Positions 1 to 7,983 of a DNA stretch of 64,000 bases are shown piece by piece (position 1 is the first letter of the stretch; each line of letters starts with the position of its first letter). The notes under the pieces are model-generated. The model searched no databases. It was not told the origin of the DNA and saw only the letters and a program-made list of their open reading frames with translations. The position numbers and the translations under genes are program-made. Origin of the DNA: Desulfobacterales bacterium (GTDB lineage: Bacteria > Desulfobacterota > Desulfobacteria > Desulfobacterales > JANQIE01); contig JANQIE010000178.1 of assembly GCA_028282295.1 (NCBI GenBank), forward strand, positions 1 through 64,000, written 5' to 3'.

Positions 1-1389
1 CGGGTCGAGTGCTTCGAGCAAGGCCGATGAAGGATCGCCCCTGAAATCGGCACCCAACTTGTCAATTTCGTCCATCATAAACACCGGATTAACGGTTCCG
101 GCTTGTTTCAGCCCTTGGATGATGCGGCCGGGCAAGGCACCGATGTAGGTCCGGCGATGCCCCCGGATTTCGGCTTCGTCCCGGATACCGCCGAGCGAAA
201 TCCGGATGAATTTGCGTTTCATGGCTTTGGCAATGGCCCGTCCCAGGGAGGTTTTCCCGACTCCCGGCGGCCCCACAAAACACAATATGGGGCCTTTGGA
301 TTTGGGATTGAGTTTGCGAACGCTGAGGTACTCCAGGATGCGGTTCTTGATCTTGTCCAAGCCGTAATGATCTTTGTCCAGCACCTTCTTGGCATTTTTG
401 ATATCAAGCATGTCCTTGGTGCTCTTGCGCCAGGGCAAATCACACAACCAATCGAGATAGGTGCGGATCACCGAGGACTCGGCAGCATCGGCATGCATTT
501 GATCGAGGCGCCGTAGCTGCTTTAACGCTTCTTTTTGCGCCTCATCGTGCATTTTGGCTTTTTTGATCCGTTTGCGATACTCGGCGATTTCCTGGGCTTT
601 TTCGTCGCTCTCACCGAGTTCACGATTGATGGCGCGCATTTGTTCGCGCAGGAAATAATCGCGTTGATTCTTGGAGATCTCATCTTTGACATCGGATTGG
701 ATTTTGGCTTGCATGGCCGACAGTTCGGCTTCGCGGGTAAGAAAGTCATTGACTTTGCGCAGCCGCTCCATCGGGTCGATCGATTCGATCAACTCCTGGG
801 AGTCATCGATTTTCAGCCGCAGATTCGAGGCCACCAGATCCGCCAGTTTACCCGGATCGGTCACTCCGTCCAGGATCGACGACACCTCGCTGGTCAACTC
901 GCCGCGCAATGCCAGTATTTTTTCCGAATGTTCACGGACATTGCGCATCATGGCCTCGGTTTCAAGGTTCAGGTCTTCAACTTCGATTTCCGGGATCAAT
1001 TCCAGCTTCACCCGGTATAAGGAACGGTGCCGCAGATATTTGACAATGCGGGCCTTGGCGACGCCCTGGACCAGCGCCTTGACGCGGCCGTCGGGCAGTT
1101 TGAGCATGCGCAGCACCCGGCCCACGGTACCTACGGAATAAATGTCTTCCGGGGTCGGGCTCTCCACGTTGGAATCTTTTTGGGTTACCAGGAAAATGAA
1201 GCTCTCTTTGGCGACGGCTTCATCAACGGCCCGGATGGAGCGTTCGCGGCCTATAAAAAGCGGCAGGAGCATATCCGTAAAAATCACCACATCCCGAACC
1301 GGCAACAAAGGCAATATGTCCGGCAGGACGATGTCGCTGCTGTCTTCATCTATAATGCTGATTAAGTCATCCCGATCAGTTTCAGCCAT
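1..1389 (-). CDS. lon: ATP-dependent protease Lon (3' part beyond window)
   Basis: The 463 visible residues are the N-terminal half of Lon, the cytoplasmic AAA+ serine protease that removes damaged and regulatory proteins. Seen: the N-terminal substrate-binding LON domain (about 25-220, with LPLLPVRDVVIF), a charged helical region, then the AAA+ module with Walker A GPPGVGKT and Walker B VFMMDEIDK near the cut. The Ser-Lys protease domain lies outside the window. The ATG start at 1389 is preceded by GGGAG at good spacing. Upstream lies an unusually perfect AT-rich inverted repeat that may regulate it. The family call is certain; only completeness cannot be checked. Confidence 0.97.
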   Translation of the reverse strand, partial: MAETDRDDLISIIDEDSSDIVLPDILPLLPVRDVVIFTDMLLPLFIGRERSIRAVDEAVAKESFIFLVTQKDSNVESPTPEDIYSVGTVGRVLRMLKLPDGRVKALVQGVAKARIVKYLRHRSLYRVKLELIPEIEVEDLNLETEAMMRNVREHSEKILALRGELTSEVSSILDGVTDPGKLADLVASNLRLKIDDSQELIESIDPMERLRKVNDFLTREAELSAMQAKIQSDVKDEISKNQRDYFLREQMRAINRELGESDEKAQEIAEYRKRIKKAKMHDEAQKEALKQLRRLDQMHADAAESSVIRTYLDWLCDLPWRKSTKDMLDIKNAKKVLDKDHYGLDKIKNRILEYLSVRKLNPKSKGPILCFVGPPGVGKTSLGRAIAKAMKRKFIRISLGGIRDEAEIRGHRRTYIGALPGRIIQGLKQAGTVNPVFMMDEIDKLGADFRGDPSSALLEALDP

Positions 1390-1446
1390 TTTCTCTCCCG
1401 CATGGCCGGGTATTCAGCCCTACCCGCCAGCCGTTTTGGTTTGAGT

Positions 1447-1500
1447 AAAATATAATAATATAGAACATTATTTTTACTTGACAATATATTATTATATTTT
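1447..1500. promoter_or_regulatory. AT-rich inverted repeat in the lon/pilD intergenic region
   Basis: Perfect 16-bp arms AAAATATAATAATATA (1447-1462) and its complement (1485-1500) are separated by 22 bp. The spacer holds TTGACA on the plus strand (1478-1483). Read on the minus strand, TTGTCA (1484-1479) lies 18 bp from TATTAT, a plausible lon promoter. The symmetry suggests an operator or a divergent promoter pair, but no regulator family is recognised. Confidence 0.5.
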
Positions 1501-1649
1501 TTTATGCTGTATGATTAAATTCTTTTGTCGAGAAATACCGGGGTACGCTCCCGGCCACCTGAATCGTGCCCGTCCGGCAGCGGCAGTTTTCACGCGATGA
1601 TGCTATTGCCGGGCAAACACAAATCCAAATGCTGTAGAGCAAAAATCCT

Positions 1650-2429
1650 ATGCCTCCTTATTTAACGGAATTTTTCGTGTTTGTATTCGGCTTGTGTATC
1701 GGCAGCTTTCTGAATGTATGCATCTACCGTTTGCCGGCGGAAAAATCGATTGTGCACCCAGGTTCCATGTGCCCGGACTGTCAAACACCGATTCGATTTT
1801 ACGATAATATTCCCGTCTTGAGTTACCTTATTTTAAGGGGCAAGTGCCGGCATTGCCGGGCCGCCGTATCGTTGCGCTATCCCTCAGTGGAACTGTTGAC
1901 CGGCTTTTTCGCCCTTTGCAGCTACTTGCGGTTCGAAGGTTGGCCGCAGCAAGTGATTTATTTCACCTTTATCGCCGTTTTGCTGACGGTCACTTTTATC
2001 GATCTTGATCATCAGATCATCCCCAACGTGATCACCCTGCCGGGCATTCCGATCTTTTTTGCGGCCGCGTTGGCATTACCGGCGCTTTCCTGGTTTGACT
2101 CATTTTTGGGCCTGTTGGCCGGCGGCGGCAGTCTATATATTGTGGCAACGCTCTACCGCATGGTGACCGGTGTCGATGGCATGGGGTTCGGAGATATCAA
2201 GCTGCTCGCCCTGATCGGCGTGGTTATCGGGTGGAAAGGGGTGATTTTCACCGTCTTTATGGGATCTGCGGTGGGTACCTTGGCCGGGTTGACGGTTATG
2301 GCGGTGGGGGCCAAGGGCGGATTGAAACTTAAAATTCCCTTTGGTCCGTTTTTGTCCCTGGGCGCCATCGGTTACCTGTTTTTCGGTCCGGAACTAATCA
2401 ACTGGTATCTCAATCTCATGCGGTTTTAA
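1650..2429 (+). CDS. pilD: Type IV prepilin peptidase / N-methyltransferase
   Basis: A 259-residue inner-membrane aspartic peptidase that cleaves type IV pilin or type II secretion pseudopilin leaders and methylates the new N-terminus. Seen: the N-terminal A24 signature FGLCIGSFLNVCIYRLP, two CxxC pairs (CPDC near 44, CRHC near 71) for the cytoplasmic zinc domain, the two catalytic Asp motifs FIDLDHQIIP and GMGFGDIKL, and about seven hydrophobic segments. Length is normal. No pilus genes adjoin it, so its substrates are encoded elsewhere. It is followed directly by an intrinsic terminator. Confidence 0.95.
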   Translation: MPPYLTEFFVFVFGLCIGSFLNVCIYRLPAEKSIVHPGSMCPDCQTPIRFYDNIPVLSYLILRGKCRHCRAAVSLRYPSVELLTGFFALCSYLRFEGWPQQVIYFTFIAVLLTVTFIDLDHQIIPNVITLPGIPIFFAAALALPALSWFDSFLGLLAGGGSLYIVATLYRMVTGVDGMGFGDIKLLALIGVVIGWKGVIFTVFMGSAVGTLAGLTVMAVGAKGGLKLKIPFGPFLSLGAIGYLFFGPELINWYLNLMRF

Positions 2430-2472
2430 TAGTGACCGGATACTTCAACACCGGTGTCTCGTAAAAAATGAA

Positions 2473-2498
2473 GCCCGAATTAAAATTCGGGCTTTTTT
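2473..2498 (+). terminator. Intrinsic terminator after pilD
   Basis: Perfect 8-bp stem GCCCGAAT / ATTCGGGC with a TAAA loop, followed by six T. It begins about 45 bp after the pilD stop. Confidence 0.9.
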
Positions 2499-2564
2499 AA
2501 AACCGGGCAAACCTCTTTGCCATGCATCATTTGCCCGGCGCGCGGGCATTTGGATTCCTGACGA

Positions 2565-2741
2565 CTAAGAAAACATGCAGGCTCTGGCCCGACGGCCGCT
2601 TTCTTTTGATTTTTGCCGATAACACTGATGCCATTGTTCATAACTGGTCGCGCACATATCGCACTCGCGCAGTTCCGCCATCAGTTGTTTTTTTTCTATA
2701 CCGCAACAGTGATGCTCCGGGGTTATTTTTGAACTTGCCAT
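2565..2741 (-). CDS. Small cysteine-rich protein (58 aa)
   Basis: An open frame of 58 codons with ATG at 2741, preceded by a strong AGGAGG at good spacing; it ends in TAG. The protein has five or six Cys in metal-site-like arrangement: CC at 12-13, CDMC at 27-30, C40 and C57, in a charged helical background with no signal peptide. No family is recognised. It lies beside another small minus-strand gene with an equally strong RBS. The RBS plus Cys spacing make it likely real. A zinc or iron-sulfur site is an inference. Confidence 0.65.
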   Translation of the reverse strand: MASSKITPEHHCCGIEKKQLMAELRECDMCATSYEQWHQCYRQKSKESGRRARACMFS

Positions 2742-2811
2742 GACACGCCTCCTTTTTCAGCTTTATACAGTTGCCACCAGCCGGGCTCGGGCAGTCAGTG
2801 TCCAGTTGGTT

Positions 2812-3009
2812 TTACGAGATAAAGCACGATTGCCCCTTAAAACCACTAAAGAACTTAAAGGCGCCGGCCAGTATCGGAAGCGCAACGACGAGCCCGACCA
2901 CAGGCAGAATTGTAAAACTGACAATGGTGAACAAAAGACCGATCACCAAAAGAAACAGACCGACAATAAAATCAAAACCGCGTTCGGCGGCACATCCAAG
3001 TTTCAGCAT
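2812..3009 (-). CDS. Small hydrophobic membrane protein (65 aa)
   Basis: It is almost entirely two hydrophobic segments (about 12-34 and 36-54) with a short polar C-terminus, so it is expected to be a two-pass inner-membrane protein. The ATG start has AGGAGG seven bases upstream. It sits 70 bp upstream of the cysteine-rich gene in the same orientation and may be co-transcribed. No family or function is recognised. Confidence 0.65.
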   Translation of the reverse strand: MLKLGCAAERGFDFIVGLFLLVIGLLFTIVSFTILPVVGLVVALPILAGAFKFFSGFKGQSCFIS

Positions 3010-3324
3010 CGCTTGCCTCCTCTCTCATAAAACCGTTGTTCGAATCCGGATATCTCTTAATCCGTCATCTTCGTCAATTCAAACTGGCTGCCTCACTTAT
3101 TTCGCATTTTACCACATTGTGGCACATCCGAATTATAAACAGAGGTTAAGGCTCGGGCACTAAAAGTCAAGCCGGCTCAATGCGCAGAACAGGGCAATCG
3201 CATTCTGCCGGGTGGTTGTCGCCCATTGCGAGTTATCTGGCCGCCGGCGCCCTTTGACATTTTTTTAATTAATAAATAAGATAAGCAAGTTAACACGATA
3301 TCGAACGGATTTTCATCGTTGTAA
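3010..3324. other. Non-coding stretch
   Basis: About 315 bp between the start of the small membrane protein gene and a large hairpin. I see no convincing ORF. It should hold the promoter of the leftward small genes, but no clear -35/-10 pair stands out. Confidence 0.4.
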
Positions 3325-3451
3325 GGGCCGCGGAAAAAATAAAATGTCCCAAAGTAAGTTTGCATTCAGGTCCCTTGCGTTCGATTTCAGATCGAACGCA
3401 AGGGACCTGAATGCGGACCGGAATTTGGGATATTTTATTTTTCCGCGGCCC
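3325..3451. repeat. Large nested palindrome, repeat family C
   Basis: The outer arms start GGGCCGCGGAAAAAATAAAA (3325) and end with the near-complement at 3425-3451. Nested inside is a perfect 24-bp inverted repeat (3362-3385 and 3391-3414) with a 5-base loop TTCAG. The outer-arm sequence recurs as a half copy on the stop codon of the M24 peptidase gene (9186-9204). The whole element would fold into one long hairpin. No flanking duplication is visible. Confidence 0.8.
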
Positions 3452-3487
3452 TGAAACAGCTCAAAATCAACTCAGAGACAATTTCGA

Positions 3488-4213
3488 ATGCGAATAGCTA
3501 TTATTGCGGATATCCACGGTAATTATGAAGCCCTGAAAAAAGTTCTGGCGGATATTGACGGTGCGGCCATCGACCGGACGATCAGCCTGGGCGATAATAT
3601 CGGCTATGGCCCCAGCCCGGAAGCCGTGGTCAAGGAAATCATCGCGCGCCGGATTCCGTCGGTGATCGGTAACCATGAACTGGCAATCAAAAGCCCGAAG
3701 TATTCCAAATGGTTCAATCCTCTGGCGCTCGAATCCCTGAAGATTACCCAAACCATGCTTTCACAGGAGACCATCGCCTACATCGAGGCCCTGCAACCAT
3801 TCTTCTGCGAACACAACTGCCGTTTTGTTCACGGCTTTCCGCCGGATTCTCCCATAAAATATCTGTTTCAAATATCCGATGAACAACTCACCAAAGCCTT
3901 TACCCAATTTGACGAACGGCTCTGTTTTGTCGGCCATACCCACCATCTGGAAATGATTTCGTTTGACGGACAAGCCCTCAACCGCATTTATCCCAGCAAA
4001 GGTACCGTCGATATCGACCCGTCCAAACGGTACCTGATCAACGTCGGCAGCGTGGGGCAACCCCGCGACGGCAGCAATCAGGCCAAGTATGTCATCTGGG
4101 ATTCAGAGGCGAACACCATCGAAATCAAATCGACCCCCTATGATATCGCCGCAGTCAGTGAAAAAATAATCGCCGCGGGCATGCCGGCAGCCCATGCCGA
4201 TCGTCTGTGGTGA
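3488..4213 (+). CDS. Calcineurin-like metallophosphoesterase (YfcE/MJ0936 type)
   Basis: A 241-residue binuclear metallophosphatase. Seen in order: the metal-binding motifs DIHGN (8-12), GDNIGYGP (near 36), GNHE (near 60) and GHTHH (near 140), the standard blocks of this family. Such enzymes hydrolyse phosphodiesters or phosphomonoesters; the substrate cannot be read from the sequence. It stands alone, downstream of the family C hairpin. RBS is weak. Confidence 0.88.
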   Translation: MRIAIIADIHGNYEALKKVLADIDGAAIDRTISLGDNIGYGPSPEAVVKEIIARRIPSVIGNHELAIKSPKYSKWFNPLALESLKITQTMLSQETIAYIEALQPFFCEHNCRFVHGFPPDSPIKYLFQISDEQLTKAFTQFDERLCFVGHTHHLEMISFDGQALNRIYPSKGTVDIDPSKRYLINVGSVGQPRDGSNQAKYVIWDSEANTIEIKSTPYDIAAVSEKIIAAGMPAAHADRLW

Positions 4214-4449
4214 GGTGAAGACCGAATAGATACCGTGTCTGATAACCAGACCGATTGCCGTTGCATGGTGATAGGATAAACACTACAAAGGCGCGCCGAC
4301 AACTTCACGTCATCCGTAAAACCGCTTCATGAAAGTTATTGATCGCGTTGAAACAGGATTCACGGTCTGTCAGGGTGTTTCCGGGTATTATTACGTTTGC
4401 AGCGTACGATCAATACCATCGTCGGCACCATGAAAACTTGGAGAAATTT

Positions 4450-5379
4450 ATGGCCTCAAAACAACGCCCGCATATCCGTCGTCTCCTGACCTGTCTGCTT
4501 CTTCCCGTACTGATAACCATCGCGGCCTCCGGCAAATTGGACCACCTGCTCGATGCCGCCGGCCTGCACACCATTGCCAAGGTCAACCAAACGTACCTGC
4601 AAGCCTCCTCCGACAAAGCCCTGAAGGGCTTCTTGACACTGTCGGTCCTCAAAGTCGGGTTGGCGGTGGTCGAGGGTAGCCAAGTCGGGGTTTCCGTGGG
4701 GGTCCGCGCCAGCCTCCAGGTCGGCGATGTCGTTCAGGCAGCCTATGACTATGTGAATCTGGCCTGGCGCACCGTGCTCGTGGGCGCCATCATCCTGCGG
4801 GCCACGACCCTCCTGCTCGATTCCGCCGCGGCCGTGGACCATTGGTGCCTGACTATCACACTATCCATGGTCCTCGCGCTGACGCTTTGTGTCTGGATCA
4901 AGCCCGGCGCCGTGCGCACCATTCATGTCATCCGCGATGCCGCCGCCTTCTTAACCATTTTGACAATTTCATTTTACTTGTTGTTGCCGTTGTCCGTGAT
5001 GGGGGGCGCGCAATTATCCCGCACCATCACCCAACCCGGCGTGCACTCAGCCGACCAGGGACTGACCGCCATTCAGCAACAGCTTTTCCCCCAGCAGGGC
5101 TTTGCCGAGGATCAGGGGTATCTGACATCGCTCAAGGATGCCAAGGCGCGGATAAAGGAGATTGCCTTCTACCTGAAAAGCGAATCCGAAGAAATGGTCC
5201 GCTGGGTCATCAAAATCATCGCGGGGTACGTGTTCGATACGGTTATCTTTCCCCTGGCCATTTTTGTTCTGTTGGTCTGGCTGGTGAAGCTGATTACGCG
5301 CTATATCTTTGATATCCGCAATCAACGCAGCCTCAGGCAGGAGTTGGAAAGCCTGTTCGCCAGTTATCTCGGCAAATAA
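4450..5379 (+). CDS. Multi-pass membrane protein of unknown function
   Basis: A 309-residue protein from ATG 4450, which has GGAG eight bases upstream; an in-frame upstream ATG (4339) lacks this and would add an unlikely polar tail. Hydrophobic segments lie near 14-30, 105-125, 135-155, 170-195 and 265-290. A soluble, Gln-rich loop (about 200-260) precedes the last segment, and the C-terminus is charged and probably cytoplasmic. No family is recognised and it has no operon partner. Confidence 0.72.
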   Translation: MASKQRPHIRRLLTCLLLPVLITIAASGKLDHLLDAAGLHTIAKVNQTYLQASSDKALKGFLTLSVLKVGLAVVEGSQVGVSVGVRASLQVGDVVQAAYDYVNLAWRTVLVGAIILRATTLLLDSAAAVDHWCLTITLSMVLALTLCVWIKPGAVRTIHVIRDAAAFLTILTISFYLLLPLSVMGGAQLSRTITQPGVHSADQGLTAIQQQLFPQQGFAEDQGYLTSLKDAKARIKEIAFYLKSESEEMVRWVIKIIAGYVFDTVIFPLAIFVLLVWLVKLITRYIFDIRNQRSLRQELESLFASYLGK

Positions 5380-5539
5380 ATGCAGAACAACCACACCGTG
5401 AAGCAACCACGAAATTCAGCCCCAAAAATACAAAAATTCCGTGGTTTGGAATTGACCAAAATCTTTTCTGACGTTAAAAGAAAATCGACATTAAATGCGG
5501 TGAGTTTCGCATCCGATATGAATATCAAATGAATACCGA

Positions 5540-5580
5540 GGGCTCGCGCAAAAATGTGAAATCATTTCTGCGCGAGCCCC
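5540..5580. repeat. Family A palindromic repeat
   Basis: Arms GGGCTCGCGCA / TGCGCGAGCCCC around an AT-rich centre. One of several dispersed intergenic copies (also 6779, 30215, 34173, ends of 38951-39129, half copy 40158). Confidence 0.85.
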
Positions 5581-5593
5581 TAGTTCGATTCAA

Positions 5594-6778
5594 GTGACGT
5601 TTTCCCTGTCGCGCTCACTTTTTTTTGGCATCATGCATAAGCGGTTTATCCAAGCGTACGAAAGATTTGTTAAAATTCGCGGTCATCCCCGCGAAATCGC
5701 CTTGGGGTTCGCGTTGGGTCTTTTTATTGCCCTGACACCGACCATGGGGCTTCAAATGATGATGGCCTTTTTTTTAGCGGCGGTGTTCAAGTGGAACAAA
5801 CTCTCCGCCCTGGTCGGCGTTTGGATCACCAATCCGTTCACCGCGCCCTTTATCTATACCGCCACCTATATTTCCGGCGCGCGACTATTGCGAATCAAAC
5901 AAACCATTCTGCCCTCGGGTGAATGGGATTTGTCGTTACTGATCGAACTAATTAAAAAAACCCCGGAGCTGATTGCCGCCTTGACACTTGGTGGCGTTGT
6001 GATCGGGATACCGGTGGCCGTGGCCGGTTATTACGTAGCCTTCATGGCGGTGGACAAATACCAGAGCGACCTCAAGGAACGGCTGACTAAGCATAAACGC
6101 CTGCAGCGCAAGCGCCGCAAACAAGAAAAACGCAAGCAGGCCCAACAGGCGGCCAGTGCCTACAAGTTCAAACGCTACAAACGCAAACGACTCAGCGCAA
6201 GGGGACCAAAATCGAACGGAATGCAAAAAAATCTTACCAAAACCAGCAAGTTTTTAAGTTACGTGTTGCGGCACAAACCCGAGGCCATCGGCCTGGCCCT
6301 CGATCAAAATGGTTGGGCATCGGTTGATGAACTCATCCAACAGGCCCGGACGCACGGCAGGACGATCGACCAACGGCTCATCGCCGAAGTTGTTGCGACC
6401 AACGATAAACAACGCTTCAGCCTCAGCGAGGACGGCCGCCGTATTCGCGCCCGGCAAGGCCATTCCATCGACATCGCCTTGGGGCTTGAACCTCAGGCAC
6501 CACCGAGAATCCTTTTTCACGGCACCGCCACCCGCTTTTTGGATTCGATATTGAAAGCCGGTCTCAAACCCAAAGGCCGACAGCATGTACATCTGTCGCC
6601 GGATATCACCACGGCGTTAAAAGTCGGCCAACGGCACGGCAAACCGATTGTAATTCAGGTCCAGGCCGATGCGATGCATCGTGACGGCCTGAGATTTTAT
6701 CTATCCGAAAACGGTGTCTGGTTGACCGGTCCGGTGCCGGCGCAGTTTCTGACACTCATCGATGAAAAAAAAATTTAA
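5594..6778 (+). CDS. kptA: DUF2062 membrane domain fused to RNA 2'-phosphotransferase (KptA/Tpt1)
   Basis: One uninterrupted 394-codon frame. Residues about 14-165 match DUF2062: HPREIALGFALGLFIALTP, then two or three membrane segments. A very basic linker (about 165-208) follows. Residues from Met210 are a full KptA: TSKFLSYVLRHKPEAIGL, the HGTATRFLDSIL block, HVHLS and NGVWLT. KptA removes the 2'-phosphate from RNA splice junctions, transferring it to NAD+. No stop separates the halves, so this reads as a genuine fusion that would tether KptA to the membrane. The start is GTG 5594 or ATG 5633, neither with a good RBS. Internal initiation at ATG 6221 is possible. A family A hairpin abuts the stop. 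Confidence 0.85.
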   Translation: MTFSLSRSLFFGIMHKRFIQAYERFVKIRGHPREIALGFALGLFIALTPTMGLQMMMAFFLAAVFKWNKLSALVGVWITNPFTAPFIYTATYISGARLLRIKQTILPSGEWDLSLLIELIKKTPELIAALTLGGVVIGIPVAVAGYYVAFMAVDKYQSDLKERLTKHKRLQRKRRKQEKRKQAQQAASAYKFKRYKRKRLSARGPKSNGMQKNLTKTSKFLSYVLRHKPEAIGLALDQNGWASVDELIQQARTHGRTIDQRLIAEVVATNDKQRFSLSEDGRRIRARQGHSIDIALGLEPQAPPRILFHGTATRFLDSILKAGLKPKGRQHVHLSPDITTALKVGQRHGKPIVIQVQADAMHRDGLRFYLSENGVWLTGPVPAQFLTLIDEKKI

Positions 6779-6819
6779 GGGCTCACGCAAAAATAATTTC
6801 ACATTTTAGGCGCGAGCCC
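6779..6819. repeat. Family A palindromic repeat
   Basis: GGGCTCACGCAAAAATAAT ... GCGCGAGCCC begins on the base after the TAA stop of the kptA fusion gene. It lies between convergent genes and could act as a bidirectional 3' hairpin. Confidence 0.88.
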
Positions 6820-6828
6820 TGCGGGCCG

Positions 6829-7707
6829 CTATTCGGGCAGTAAATTCATCGCACTGACCGCCTCGTTGACATCGGCCGACCACATGAAAATGCGGTCACA
6901 CGGCGCCACTTTATAATAGTCCTGGGGATAATAGACTTTACGTGTCGTCATGTCGGCACAATACCGGGTCGTCCAACCACTGCGTTCACGTTTTGAGAGT
7001 TTCTTACCGTTGATAACTTTTTTTGTGACCTGAAACAACTTCACACACATCCGAAATTCATAACCGGTGAGCATTTGTGAATCGCCCCAAGCGCCCCGCT
7101 GCTGGTCGATTGCTTCCCTGGCTGCCTGCCGGACCATGACAAGATCTTCATAAGCCGGTATATTCGGATAGATGGTGAACGTCGCAGCCCAGCCGGATTG
7201 TACCATAAGGTAGTTAAATGAAGCGCGCTGGTCATACGTTAACAACTTTCTTTCCGAAGGCGAATAATAAGGCGCGACATAAGCCAGTAAACGCATGTTC
7301 CGGTCAAAGGGCGGTTTGGCGATTTTGACGTATAGTTTTCGTTTGGTGCGTTCTTCACGACTCAACCGGTCTTGCGTCAACTGCGTCAACATCGCGGACG
7401 CCTGATTGCCGTGGCTCTCCTGCAGGGTGCCGGCCTGGCCGCCGGCCAGCTTGGGGTGAAGATACTGGGCCAACCCGTCATCGACGGGAGCCTGACCGGA
7501 CTGCATCCAGCCGGCCAGTTGATCTAAATCGGCATCATATTTGGACGGTTTGCCGTAGTAGTTTTTCTCCGGCGTATCGATGCCCAACATGCGAATGGAT
7601 GTCGAAATGTGAACCGTGTCGCCGTCGGTCACCCGTAACAGTTTCTTATTCCCCAACGAATCGAGTTCATCCCCACTGGGATCCCAGAAAATGTTTACTG
7701 CGGTCAT
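6829..7707 (-). CDS. Staphylococcal-nuclease-like (thermonuclease) protein
   Basis: A 292-residue SNase-fold protein. Seen: VTDGDTVHI (26-34), RMLGIDTPE (39-47) and DRNMRLLAYV (135-144). These place R39, E47 and R139 at the three catalytic positions of staphylococcal nuclease. A long insertion (about 50-130) and an extra C-terminal region (about 210-292) make it longer than the minimal 150-residue domain. No signal peptide is seen, so secretion is not supported. AAAGGAGG precedes the ATG. Calcium-dependent nuclease activity is inferred from the fold. Confidence 0.82.
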   Translation of the reverse strand: MTAVNIFWDPSGDELDSLGNKKLLRVTDGDTVHISTSIRMLGIDTPEKNYYGKPSKYDADLDQLAGWMQSGQAPVDDGLAQYLHPKLAGGQAGTLQESHGNQASAMLTQLTQDRLSREERTKRKLYVKIAKPPFDRNMRLLAYVAPYYSPSERKLLTYDQRASFNYLMVQSGWAATFTIYPNIPAYEDLVMVRQAAREAIDQQRGAWGDSQMLTGYEFRMCVKLFQVTKKVINGKKLSKRERSGWTTRYCADMTTRKVYYPQDYYKVAPCDRIFMWSADVNEAVSAMNLLPE

Positions 7708-7935
7708 GTTTTCCTCCTTTAATCGGAAGCATCAAATGAAAGGCAAAAGAATGGCATTGTACCTGAAAAAATATGAGTGTCGATTAAACACACATCTCCG
7801 GCGCGAAGTCAAAAACAAATCAGATCAGCCAATGCGTTTACGAACGCCCCCTTTGCCGGTAACAATTCTAACTTGACAGTATACAATGTGATTATTTACA
7901 TTTTTAGATGTAAGGATACCCACAACATACTACTA

Positions 7936-7955
7936 GCGCCCATCCGGCAATAGTA
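7936..7955. repeat. Single end of a family B (MITE-like) element
   Basis: GCGCCCATCCGGCAATAGTA matches the 20-bp terminal sequence of the family B elements at 38555 and 42121 with two differences. No mate follows, so it appears to be a decayed remnant. Confidence 0.55.
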
Positions 7956-7983
7956 ATTTGGAACACTGACGAGGTTGACCTGA

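Noticed and set aside
5540-6819. Family A hairpins as ordinary intrinsic terminators
   Set aside because: The stems are not followed by a T tract and half copies exist; they behave as a repeat family first, whatever secondary use they have.
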